From IMG/VR virus record IMGVR_UViG_3300032307_000652, positions 1 to 64,000 of that record: a stretch of DNA of 64,000 nucleotides; one strand, 5' to 3'. Below the pieces are notes generated by a model. The model was given only the letters and a program-made list of their open reading frames with translations, was not told the origin of the DNA and did not search any database. Below are positions 52,501 to 60,139 of this stretch, one piece after another; the first letter of the stretch is position 1; every line of letters begins with the position of its first letter. Made by a program: the position numbers and the translations under genes. The stretch comes from a virus.

Positions 52501-55500
52501 ATTTATCTTTTATTGATAATGAAAATGTTCATTTAAATTTTATATCGTCTTCATTAAATAAATTTTCAGGTGTCCATTCTTTACCAAAATTATGGGTTTG
52601 TAAAATCGGTTCTATTTGGCACAGATATAAAAATTATATTTTAAATGATGAAGATATATTAACATCTATATGGACTAATTTTGACGTTTTAAATAATTAT
52701 TACCCTACGTCTAACCCTACATTAGATTATCTTTATTATTTTTCAGGGCAAACAGTTGGTGGTAATAACTATGAATATAAGATTAAATGTTCAGGTTCTA
52801 CAGGAACATCTTCAGGTACTTTAAATGAAATAAATTTAGGATTTTATCCGAAAATTATTAATGATTTTTATTATTTAATTTACAAACAAAATTTATTTTT
52901 ATCATCGGATACTATAACCCAAATAACTGAAAAAATTAATACTCAAATTAAATTAGGAAATTTAATATTATTATCACCATCAGAATCATATTTCCAAACA
53001 GTTAAAACATGGTCTATATTAATTAAGAGTCAATATCTTAATGACTATTATGTTTTACCATCTTTTGGTTTGGGTAAAAACCAACTACAAAATTTATATT
53101 CAAACAACATATCTGAAATAAATACGGACGGAAATTTATTTAATGGTTCTGTTAGATTATTATGGGGGGGACCAAATTACGGATATTTCAACAGTACAAA
53201 CATAGTTAAACCAACAATAAAACAACATTTAAAGAAAGTTTATAAAGATTTAATCGAACAGGAAAGTTTTGAATTAAGGACCGACAGTGATTATTCTTCA
53301 ATCGAAGAAATTTTTGGAGTTTTTACAAAAACTGAATTAGACCAATTTGAATCAGAATTTCTAAGATTTTCAGAAAAAAAAGAGGTTGAATTAAGTCATA
53401 TAAATTTTGAAAAGATTTTATTAATCATTAGTTCAAAGAATTATACTGTAACAGGCTCAAGTGAGAATGATATAGTTGTAGGAATTCAAAAATTACAATT
53501 AAATTCTTTAAACACTTTTTTACCACCATTAATGACTAATAATACGTTATTTAAAAAAGGTAATACTACGGGATTTGATTTACCAACATTTAATTATTTT
53601 AGAGTAAATCCACAGTTAACACCAATAAATGTTGAACTTGGTTACACTGGAAATTTACCACCTGGTTTACCTGGCTCGACAATAACTTTACAACAATCAC
53701 AAGAACAATATCCTGAATCATGGAAAGAGCTACAATTACAGGTAGGATTTTCAACAATTAATGGTGTTAGTTACACTGATGACGGTTCTGCTTTAACTGA
53801 TTTTTTTGTTGATTTTGATATTCCTTTTAATGTTGAAAACATACAAAGGTTTACAACTATTATAAAAATGTATGCTAGTTATAAACATACAACAACAATT
53901 GATAATGTTAGTGATTTATTTAAAGAAAGAGTATCAATAATTTTTGGTAACGATGATTTATTGTATAGTGAGTTATTTAACGGAGTTATTAATTACGTTA
54001 AAAAGAATCTACCACAGACCGACACCACGCAAGTCGAAGAAATTGATAGTGTAATACAAGGATTTCAAAGTAAGATTGAACTTTATGACATGTTTAAAGC
54101 GGTTAATGATAAATGGGTTTCAGCGAATGACTATAATGAAAAAACTCTATTTGAAGATTTTTTATTTTTAGATAGAGCTAATAGAGATATTGGTGGTGAA
54201 ATATACTTGGATATTAATTCAATTACTAAATTTTTAAAAAACACATCACCAAAAACAAATGTATTTACAGTTTTAGATTCTATTTTTAAAACACATAATT
54301 TTATAACATTTTCAATGCCATCGTATATAAATTTTTATAACAATTATACACCTTCTAAAAATTCAGAAAATAAACAAGAAGACCCTGACAGTTTTGCGAA
54401 TAATTTATTTGGTATTTTTAAAAATGTTGATTATCAAAAAACCGCAGCTAAATTAGTAAGTATATACACTGAAAAACCTTCGACACAGTTAAATAACAAA
54501 AGTAAAAACAACGGATATAAAGATGATGGTTTAAATATTATGAATGACGGTGACACATTAAGAGAATGTGACACAAGTAAAGTTCAGGATTTTGCGAAAT
54601 CAAATAAAGTTGTTGGGTTTGCTGTGGATTTTAATTTACAAAATCAAAGTGTATTTGAAAATATTAATGTTAGTCAAGATTTAGGTAAGGCGACTTCTGA
54701 GTCTTTAACTGCGGAATATAATTTAGCAAATGGTACTGCGGGAACTAATACATCGACTCAAAACGTTAGTTTATACAATATATATAAAGACAGAAGTTAT
54801 TCATGTTCTGTTGATGGTTTTGGTAATGCTATGATACAACCTACCATGTATTTTGTTTTAAGAAACGTCCCATTATTTGCTGGTTCTTATTACATAACTG
54901 AAGTTACTCACACTATTAATACAGATAGTTTTAAAACTTCATTTACAGGGACAAGACAAAACAAATATACTTTACCTAAAGTTGAAAATACTTTCCAAAC
55001 ATTAAAAACTGAACTGTTAAAAACTTTAAATAAAAACTACAATAATAAAATCTCAAGTAACGCACCGTTATCACAAAATAAAAATAACATAAAGACTCAA
55101 ATAACTAATGGTATTAAAAATAATGATACTGTTATTGGTGTAAGTAGCTGTTCTTCATCATTGTTTGCTGATTACCAAACGTATGTTCCATTAACTACTC
55201 CGATAATTGCTTACTCCCCTGAGGTAATTATTACTAATATTCTTAATTCAACTATAACAACAACTGAATTCTTTACAACTTATTTTATATTTAAAATTGC
55301 GTCGTATGTTAATGATAATAAAGGTAATTCTTCTTTTAATGCTACGGGATTTAATTTCGCGGATATTACTTTGGATATACCGTATAAAGGTGAATTAACT
55401 AGTTTATTTTTACCAAACTTTATATGTGTTTCTCAAAATGATAAGACAACAAAACCATATGCGGTTTTTGGAAATGATGTTGATTGTGTCACATTAGTTA

Positions 55501-55742
55501 AAAAAAGATATACGGAATATTTTAAAGGTATATTTGATGATTCGATTAGTAATGAACAAACTATTAATGATTTTAATCAAAAAAACAGTGTTCAGCAGTT
55601 AGAATTTAAAGAACAAATTGCTAAAGCTTGGATTGAATATTTTCCTTATAATAAGGTAAAAGAATATCCTAGTATTTTTGAAGATTATAAGAAAAATAAC
55701 CCTACGGAGTATAAAGAATTGTTAGATAAAATATCGTTTTAA
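49581..55742 (+). CDS. Giant baseplate hub protein (gp27-like domains, 2053 aa)
   Basis: A 2053-residue protein, the largest in the window. The N-terminus YYVNLECDIKPRSRL, FVPTITITLEDSKGRALMES and PTFYLTIKGYYGKAIRYPI resembles the first beta-barrel of hub proteins. Near residues 1735-1800 the block YKDRSYSCSVDGFGNAMIQP-TMYFVLRNVPLFAGSYYITEV and THTINTDSFKTSFTGTRQNK is the terminal hub signature (G-x-x-x-(I/M)-x-P-x-x-x-(I/F), then G-x-Y-x-(I/V)-x-x-V-x-H-x-I). The middle ~1500 residues are Asn/Lys/Tyr-rich and unrecognised. After ~1850 there is a separate C-terminal domain with an isolated Cys pair. T4 gp27 is 391 residues. Confidence 0.65.
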   Translation: MANNNIFIEKDVNNIFIVNPNKVTNQFGNAEDRNIPMEDLVYYVNLECDIKPRSRLIGGIDGNQTTTQIAYGKINFLKPNDQEYLTTNWTKLQTDVDDPNIINGELLGLKTVTYKVNTSFVPTITITLEDSKGRALMESGDNSLYSAFFNLPYPTFYLTIKGYYGKAIRYPIILQKFNSSFNSSTGNFELTLNFIAYQFNVLTDITMASLFAVPQMYLKRTTTNVPLQASNGQTAAREQLAPQTQTSNEYIQQKGMEKLKEVYKKYKTRNLIDENVPELTIQELITKLDNFINYSLEQFGQVSLSALNDVKEYSDAITDYRKGIYTGRGTSWFDVYLSRQKFFIKNGDVNENQQIEPNEIKFYTFSEIQGSSEILTDNNTVNSRKITGFKELEPLIKSYNDKLLNNATFGKNGKYPIPVNITLESVGIIKPNSINEEKTYKLRNGGNVITEEEINSIKNEIDELHRINDPLTSAGLIYYYFDFDSPNQFNDLLNKIQDNLQDASQKIEKELTDELAKFIASSTGLGFVPSLKNIMGIILASTEAFLLLMDDVHVAAYQVRNNKKKQTSVGNVDIKGLPDSPVYPWPLYTRIKECNKYEIKYPGDNDVINDTKAYDYEIWPEVEFVEEFLKGYMQRQTPPASVSPLEPTSEVNRIMVSAFDTIPTNVPYSNLEEVSFFYEFYERLISLVEYNGFLKKKLSDPQYSAQLINYLVESEGTNIVNSILTFSPSIVSKFTNTPFTDIATFGEYLKSISNDGTGLFWNNKEAGVFNTKYLKEKIIDSPSGFLISDLPSIKITLKTETNMTNYMSSSVHNTQTIFDLLPYTNENWRINNLSNGESEFSFENSYNKTNFSLFYNTYTKKISNYKTPAGYGTNNEKNIIKPFTNFKPFYNTITPPVDLNSFYNNRKPKDYILTEGKTKYSTNEETTSIMNTPYFINAIQEGINNLRNNTPYPFKAASYLFLNSLPLSTLREKYLSFIDNENVHLNFISSSLNKFSGVHSLPKLWVCKIGSIWHRYKNYILNDEDILTSIWTNFDVLNNYYPTSNPTLDYLYYFSGQTVGGNNYEYKIKCSGSTGTSSGTLNEINLGFYPKIINDFYYLIYKQNLFLSSDTITQITEKINTQIKLGNLILLSPSESYFQTVKTWSILIKSQYLNDYYVLPSFGLGKNQLQNLYSNNISEINTDGNLFNGSVRLLWGGPNYGYFNSTNIVKPTIKQHLKKVYKDLIEQESFELRTDSDYSSIEEIFGVFTKTELDQFESEFLRFSEKKEVELSHINFEKILLIISSKNYTVTGSSENDIVVGIQKLQLNSLNTFLPPLMTNNTLFKKGNTTGFDLPTFNYFRVNPQLTPINVELGYTGNLPPGLPGSTITLQQSQEQYPESWKELQLQVGFSTINGVSYTDDGSALTDFFVDFDIPFNVENIQRFTTIIKMYASYKHTTTIDNVSDLFKERVSIIFGNDDLLYSELFNGVINYVKKNLPQTDTTQVEEIDSVIQGFQSKIELYDMFKAVNDKWVSANDYNEKTLFEDFLFLDRANRDIGGEIYLDINSITKFLKNTSPKTNVFTVLDSIFKTHNFITFSMPSYINFYNNYTPSKNSENKQEDPDSFANNLFGIFKNVDYQKTAAKLVSIYTEKPSTQLNNKSKNNGYKDDGLNIMNDGDTLRECDTSKVQDFAKSNKVVGFAVDFNLQNQSVFENINVSQDLGKATSESLTAEYNLANGTAGTNTSTQNVSLYNIYKDRSYSCSVDGFGNAMIQPTMYFVLRNVPLFAGSYYITEVTHTINTDSFKTSFTGTRQNKYTLPKVENTFQTLKTELLKTLNKNYNNKISSNAPLSQNKNNIKTQITNGIKNNDTVIGVSSCSSSLFADYQTYVPLTTPIIAYSPEVIITNILNSTITTTEFFTTYFIFKIASYVNDNKGNSSFNATGFNFADITLDIPYKGELTSLFLPNFICVSQNDKTTKPYAVFGNDVDCVTLVKKRYTEYFKGIFDDSISNEQTINDFNQKNSVQQLEFKEQIAKAWIEYFPYNKVKEYPSIFEDYKKNNPTEYKELLDKISF

Positions 55743-55752
55743 TTTTAACATA

Positions 55753-55759
55753 TATTTAT
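55753..55759 (+). promoter_or_regulatory. Candidate late promoter element TATTTAT
   Basis: TATTTATAATAAAAAAC ends 14 bases before ATG 55774 in a 31-base gap after the hub gene. Confidence 0.5.
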
Positions 55760-55773
55760 AATAAAAAACTATT

Positions 55774-55998
55774 ATGGACACAAAAAAAGTTTTAGATAAT
55801 TATTTAGGTAAAAACACACGTATTACTGAAAAAGAAATTGGTAATGGATTTAAAGAAGTGTGTGATTTAGATACTGGGGATTGTTATTCAATTAGAATGA
55901 AAGATGGTTTAATTGAAAGAGTTGATAACACTTTAAGAACAAACAGAAAAATAAACGTTGAAACAACACAAGGTTTCAAACAACTATTAAACGGTTAA
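55774..55998 (+). CDS. Small unknown protein (74 aa)
   Basis: A 74-residue protein. The core GNGFKEVCDLDTGDCYSIRM has a short hairpin with two Cys (C30 and C37) that could pair or bind metal, followed by KDGLIERVDNTLRTNRK. No family is recognised. It is between the hub gene and the Pro/Ala-rich gene, four bases before the latter, so the two probably share a transcript and a late virion role. Confidence 0.6.
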   Translation: MDTKKVLDNYLGKNTRITEKEIGNGFKEVCDLDTGDCYSIRMKDGLIERVDNTLRTNRKINVETTQGFKQLLNG

Positions 55999-56002
55999 AA
56001 AA

Positions 56003-56647
56003 ATGTCAGGAATCGATAAAAAAATTTTAGAGGAAATATCAAGATATAAAAAAATAAATAACTATATCTTTGAACAAGATGCTACGGTACCAGAACCTGA
56101 AGGTGAAGTTCCGCCAGCACCTGACGCAGGAGCGTTGCCACCGGCACCTGAAGCAGGTGCACCAGCACCAACTGATACCGCTCCACAACCTATTGACGTT
56201 GCGTCAGACCCTGATGTTGAAAAAGTAGGTGAAGAAGAAAATGAATCGGAAGAACTTGAGATTACAGATTTAGTAAATTCTCAAAAAAATATCGAAACTA
56301 AACAAGAAGAGTATTTCAATAACCTTTTCAACCAATTAAATGGTTTAGAAAGTAAATTGAAAGATATGGAAGGTATTTTTACAAAATTAAATGATATTGA
56401 AGCTAAGATTGAAAAATACAGAGAAAAAACTCCACAAGAAAAACTTGAACTAAGAAGTTTAGACTCAGGACCGTTTAATCAAAAATTATCTGATTTTTTT
56501 GTGGATAAAGAACAAGAGATGGAAAAATCGGGAAAAAATGAATATGTTTTAACAACTGATGAAGTTGAAGATTTTACACCATCAGAAATTAAATCGACTT
56601 TTAACGATTACGGAGAAGAAACACAATACAAACCTTTGAAATTCTAA
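56003..56647 (+). CDS. Pro/Ala-rich coiled-coil protein (214 aa)
   Basis: A 214-residue acidic protein in three parts: a helical N-terminus (MSGIDKKILEEISRYKKINN then YIFEQD), a Pro-Ala-Glu-rich linker at about 30-70 (EVPPAPDAGALPPAPEAGAP), and a coiled coil at about 88-145 (QKNIETKQEEYFNNLFNQLN then GLESKLKDMEGIF). Its codon content is more GC-rich in the linker than its surroundings. The I-F-E at residues 22-24 fits a prohead protease site. A head-core or tail-associated role is possible; no family is recognised. Confidence 0.6.
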   Translation: MSGIDKKILEEISRYKKINNYIFEQDATVPEPEGEVPPAPDAGALPPAPEAGAPAPTDTAPQPIDVASDPDVEKVGEEENESEELEITDLVNSQKNIETKQEEYFNNLFNQLNGLESKLKDMEGIFTKLNDIEAKIEKYREKTPQEKLELRSLDSGPFNQKLSDFFVDKEQEMEKSGKNEYVLTTDEVEDFTPSEIKSTFNDYGEETQYKPLKF

Positions 56648-56655
56648 ATTTCAAA

Positions 56656-56687
56656 TTTGACTATCACGGCTGACACACTTATACTTG
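56656..56687 (+). promoter_or_regulatory. Bacteroidota-type promoter before the ssDNA-binding protein gene
   Basis: TTTG (56656-56659), 20 bases, then TATACTTG (56680-56687), a close match to TTTG-N~20-TAnnTTTG. The same TTTGACT start and spacing occur before the DNA polymerase. Transcription would begin near 56691, leaving a leader of about 25 bases. Confidence 0.65.
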
Positions 56688-56715
56688 AATATTAACTAAT
56701 AAATTATATACACAA

Positions 56716-57555
56716 ATGGCGACAAATTCCTTAGATGCTGTACTCGCTCAGTACGAAAAAGCGAAAAGTGGGGGTAACTCTGCAAACAAAATGTCTCAAG
56801 AAGACAGAATGAAAAAATATTTTGCGGCAATTTTAACGCAAAACGAGAACTCAGGACAGAAACGTCTTCGTATCTTACCTACCCCTGATGGGTCTTCACC
56901 TTTCAAAGAAGTATGGTATCACGAAGTACAAGTTGAGGGTAAATGGAATAAAATCTATGACCCAGGAAAGAACGATAACGAGCGTTCACCTTTGACTGAA
57001 ATTCATGATGAATTAATGTCAACAGGTAAAGAGTCTGATAAAGAACTCGCTAAATCTTACAAACCTCGTAAATTTTACATCGTTAAAGTAATTGACCGTG
57101 ATAACGAAGCGGACGGAGTTAAGTTCTGGCGTTTCAAACACAATTACAAGAACGAAGGTATCCTTGATAAAATCATTCCGATTTGGAAAGCTAAAGGTGA
57201 TATCACTGACCCTGTTAATGGACGTGACCTTATCATTGAGTTAACAAAGGCTAAGACTCCAAAAGGAGCAACTTATACGGTTATTCAAACAGTTATGCAT
57301 GACGACCCATCACCTGTTCACACAGATGCTGAAACGTCTAAGTCATGGATTGAAGACCCACTTACTTGGGCTGATGTTTACTCTAAAAAACCTGTTGAGT
57401 ACTTGGAAGCAATTGCTCGTGGAGAAACTCCAAGATGGTCATCTGATTTAGGTAAATATGTTTACGGTGATAGTTCATCTGATGAAGGTACTATCGGTGG
57501 TTCATATGTTGACCCACAGGCTGGTGACGAACCAGATGGTGATTTACCATTCTAA
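56716..57555 (+). CDS. gp32: Single-stranded DNA-binding protein, gp32-like
   Basis: A 279-residue protein, near T4 gp32 length (301). The N-terminal basic region precedes QKRLRILPTPDGSSPFKEVW, YHEVQVEGKWNKIYDPGKND, KPRKFYIVKVIDRDNEADG and VKFWRFKHNYKNEGILDKII, the OB-fold strands and LAST-type aromatic positions. The acidic C-terminal tail (ending DEPDGDLPF) is the usual docking site for replication partners. There is no Cys anywhere, so the zinc site of T4 gp32 is absent. It has its own promoter and is followed by a hairpin, consistent with high single-gene expression. Confidence 0.85.
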   Translation: MATNSLDAVLAQYEKAKSGGNSANKMSQEDRMKKYFAAILTQNENSGQKRLRILPTPDGSSPFKEVWYHEVQVEGKWNKIYDPGKNDNERSPLTEIHDELMSTGKESDKELAKSYKPRKFYIVKVIDRDNEADGVKFWRFKHNYKNEGILDKIIPIWKAKGDITDPVNGRDLIIELTKAKTPKGATYTVIQTVMHDDPSPVHTDAETSKSWIEDPLTWADVYSKKPVEYLEAIARGETPRWSSDLGKYVYGDSSSDEGTIGGSYVDPQAGDEPDGDLPF

Positions 57556-57561
57556 TTTATA

Positions 57562-57606
57562 AAAGGTTGGACACTAATATACACAAAGTGTCCAACCTTT
57601 GCTATT
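57562..57606 (+). terminator. Terminator-like 14-bp hairpin between gp32-like and uvsX genes
   Basis: A perfect 14-base-pair stem (57562-57575 with 57587-57600), 11-base loop, followed by GCTATTTTTAAA. The T-tract is short, so read-through to uvsX is likely; it may also protect the 3' end of the upstream message. Confidence 0.75.
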
Positions 57607-57640
57607 TTTAAACAACAAACAATTTAAATCATAGACATTT

Positions 57641-58639
57641 ATGGCAATAAAGAAAAAAGAATTTTCATTAGATGCGATTAAAGACAAATATTCAACCAAG
57701 ACAAAATATAAAGAAACAGACTTTTATGAAGTCGGTGAGGCTTTCCATAATAGTTGCGGTTTACCTGGTCCTGCTTTGGGTAACATCAACATGTTCTTGG
57801 GTCATTCGAACTCTTCAAAAACGACCGCGCTTGTCAAAGCCGCTGTGTCTACTCAGCAGAAGGGGCATTTGCCTGTTTTCATTATCACCGAGAAAAAATG
57901 GAGTTGGGACCACGCAGTAGAACTTGGTCTTAAAGCTGAAATGACTGATGGTGAATGGGACGGACAATTTATCTTTAATGATAATTTTGATTACATTGAA
58001 CAAGTTACTGACTACATCAACGAGTTATTAGACGAACAAGAAAAAGGTAATATTCCTTATTCTCTTTGTTTCCTTTGGGATTCAGTTGGTTCAGTTCCTT
58101 GTAAGATGACCTTTGATGGTAAAGGTGGTAAACAACATAACGCATCTGTATTGGCGGATAAAATTGGTATGGGTATCCAAGCCCGTATTACTAAATCTCG
58201 TAAAGAGGATTATCCATATACAAACACAATGGTTGTAGTTAATCAACCTTGGGTTGAATTACCTGATAATCCATTTGGACAACCAACAATTAAAGCAAAA
58301 GGTGGTGAAGCTCTTTGGTTAGCATCGGCTCTTGTATTCTTGTTTGGTAATCAGAAAAATGCTGGTATTAATCACATTACAGCAACTAAAAATGGTAGAA
58401 CGGTATCTTACGCCATCAGAACAAAAATCTCTGTCCTAAAGAACCATATCAATGGATTAGGATATAAAGATGGTAAGATTATCGCGACACCACAAGGATA
58501 TATTGCTGACGATAAAGACGCTCTTGAAAAATACAAAAAAGAGTATTCTCAGTATTGGAACGCAATTCTTTCAGGAACAGGTGAAATAACTCTTGATGAG
58601 ACTGAAGAAACTTTTACAAACGAAAACGAACCATTTTAA
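57641..58639 (+). CDS. uvsX: UvsX-type recombinase (RecA family)
   Basis: A 332-residue RecA-fold strand-exchange protein. Walker A is GHSNSSKTT at residues 54-62, VFIITEKKWSWDHAVELGL carries the catalytic Glu strand, CFLWDSVGSVPCKM is Walker B, and NTMVVVNQPWVELPDNPFG leads into the DNA-binding loop region with KAKGGEALWLASALV. The acidic tail ends ENEPF, similar to the gp32-like tail. It loads on ssDNA coated by gp32 and drives recombination-dependent replication. It is followed nine bases later by the exonuclease gene. Confidence 0.93.
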   Translation: MAIKKKEFSLDAIKDKYSTKTKYKETDFYEVGEAFHNSCGLPGPALGNINMFLGHSNSSKTTALVKAAVSTQQKGHLPVFIITEKKWSWDHAVELGLKAEMTDGEWDGQFIFNDNFDYIEQVTDYINELLDEQEKGNIPYSLCFLWDSVGSVPCKMTFDGKGGKQHNASVLADKIGMGIQARITKSRKEDYPYTNTMVVVNQPWVELPDNPFGQPTIKAKGGEALWLASALVFLFGNQKNAGINHITATKNGRTVSYAIRTKISVLKNHINGLGYKDGKIIATPQGYIADDKDALEKYKKEYSQYWNAILSGTGEITLDETEETFTNENEPF

Positions 58640-58648
58640 TTTTAGTTC

Positions 58649-59653
58649 GTGAAAAAAACACTACTTGTTGACGGAAATAATCTGATGAAGATTGGGTTTC
58701 ATGGTGTGAAGGATTACTTCCACAATGGGGAACACATCGGGGCGTTGTATCATTTTATGAATACACTTCGTAAGTTTATCAGTGAACATAACTTTGACAA
58801 GGTAGTAGTATTTTGGGATGGTGAAGACTCCACGAGTTTACGTGGAATTCTTTACCCCAAATACAAACAAAACCGACGATTGGTTATGGAGGACTCTATC
58901 TTTATGTCCTACTTAAAACAAAAAAATCGTATCAAACAATATTTGGAAGAAGTCTATATAAGACAATTAGAGATTAGTGGTAGAGAAGCCGATGATTTAA
59001 TTGCTTATTATTGTCAAGTATCTGAAAATGAGGATAAATTAATTTTTTCGTCAGACAGAGATTTAACACAACTTATTTCTGAAAATGTATCCATATACTC
59101 ACCATCAGTTAAAGCTACCTTTAAACACGGGGATAAGATTAAATTTGATGATTTTGAGTTCCCACACTATAACGTAAAAACTTTAAAGATATTAACTGGT
59201 GATAAGTCAGATAATATTGAAGGTATCTATCTTTTGGGTGAAAAAACTTTAGTTAAATTTTTCCCTGAGATACTTGAAAAAGAAGTTTCTTATAACGATA
59301 TTTTAACAAGAGCTGAAGATTTGTTAAAAGAACAAAAAGACAATCAGACCTTAAAAAATCTTTTAACGGGTAAAACAAAATCAGGTATCTTTGAACAAGA
59401 ATTTTTCCAAGTTAATGAACAGATTGTGGACTTATCTAATCCTTTATTGAGGGATGAAGACAAAGAAGAAATACAATCAATCGTTACTGAAAAATTGGAT
59501 ATCGAAGGTAGAAGTTACAAGAACTTAATTAAATATATGGTTGAGGACGGGTTGTTCAAATACCTACCAAAGGGTGACGACGCATGGACGTATTTCATCC
59601 AACCTTTTATGAAGTTAACAAGAAAAGAAAAAACAAAAACAAACAAAAAATAA
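58649..59653 (+). CDS. 5'-3' exonuclease/RNase H of the FEN family (T4 Rnh-like)
   Basis: A 334-residue FEN-type nuclease with a GTG start. LLVDGNNLM holds the first acidic ligand (D8), VVVFWDGEDSTSLRGILYPK and KQNRR follow, then SGREADDLIAYY, LIFSSDRDLTQLI and LTGDKSDNIEGIYLLGEKT, which are the acidic clusters and H3TH region. It removes RNA primers and 5' flaps on the lagging strand. It is in a replication operon with uvsX and the helicase gene. Confidence 0.88.
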   Translation: MKKTLLVDGNNLMKIGFHGVKDYFHNGEHIGALYHFMNTLRKFISEHNFDKVVVFWDGEDSTSLRGILYPKYKQNRRLVMEDSIFMSYLKQKNRIKQYLEEVYIRQLEISGREADDLIAYYCQVSENEDKLIFSSDRDLTQLISENVSIYSPSVKATFKHGDKIKFDDFEFPHYNVKTLKILTGDKSDNIEGIYLLGEKTLVKFFPEILEKEVSYNDILTRAEDLLKEQKDNQTLKNLLTGKTKSGIFEQEFFQVNEQIVDLSNPLLRDEDKEEIQSIVTEKLDIEGRSYKNLIKYMVEDGLFKYLPKGDDAWTYFIQPFMKLTRKEKTKTNKK

Positions 59654-59661
59654 AATAAATT

Positions 59662-60114
59662 ATGAAAGAACAAGACATTACCAAACTGGAATTCTTGATG
59701 ACGGTAAACAACAATTTTATCGTACAACGTTTTTTTAACGTTAAAGGGTATAACCCAAAGGCTCACAACTCAGCAGAGTTGATTGATTTGATGGATGGTT
59801 TCATTTCAGATTTGAAAGAAAATTTCAAGATGAAAACTGTAAACTACATGTTGGACAATCAATATCAGATTAGTGAAGACCCTGAGGTATTGAACACATC
59901 ATTCACTGATGGACCTGAGTCGTTTAACATCTATATCAAAAATGGTGATACGACAATGTGTCATTATTCATTTGATGCTAAACTTTATCCACCTAAGGTG
60001 AGATACACCGTAGACATACGCCCGTTCCTAAAAGGAATACTTTTTGGTCTTACTGACGTGTTGTCATCTAGAAATTTAACACACGAATACATGGGTTATC
60101 AGCTAGCTCGTTGA
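59662..60114 (+). CDS. Unknown replication-operon protein (150 aa)
   Basis: A 150-residue protein I do not recognise. It has helical TKLEFLMTVNNNFIVQRFFN and NSAELIDLMDGFISDLKENF, a beta-like KMKTVNYMLDNQYQI, and KVRYTVDIRPFLKGILFGLT then DVLSSRNLTHEYMGYQLAR. Position between the FEN nuclease and helicase genes suggests a replisome accessory role such as helicase loading (gp59) or primase accessory, but no motif shows this. Its stop runs directly into a TATTTAT element. Confidence 0.65.
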   Translation: MKEQDITKLEFLMTVNNNFIVQRFFNVKGYNPKAHNSAELIDLMDGFISDLKENFKMKTVNYMLDNQYQISEDPEVLNTSFTDGPESFNIYIKNGDTTMCHYSFDAKLYPPKVRYTVDIRPFLKGILFGLTDVLSSRNLTHEYMGYQLAR

Positions 60115-60121
60115 TATTTAT
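60115..60121 (+). promoter_or_regulatory. TATTTAT element before the helicase gene
   Basis: TATTTATTCAAAAAAC directly follows the previous TGA and lies 18 bases before ATG 60140. This is the only copy before a replication gene, so it may be a chance match. Confidence 0.35.
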
Positions 60122-60139
60122 TCAAAAAACAAACATAAT

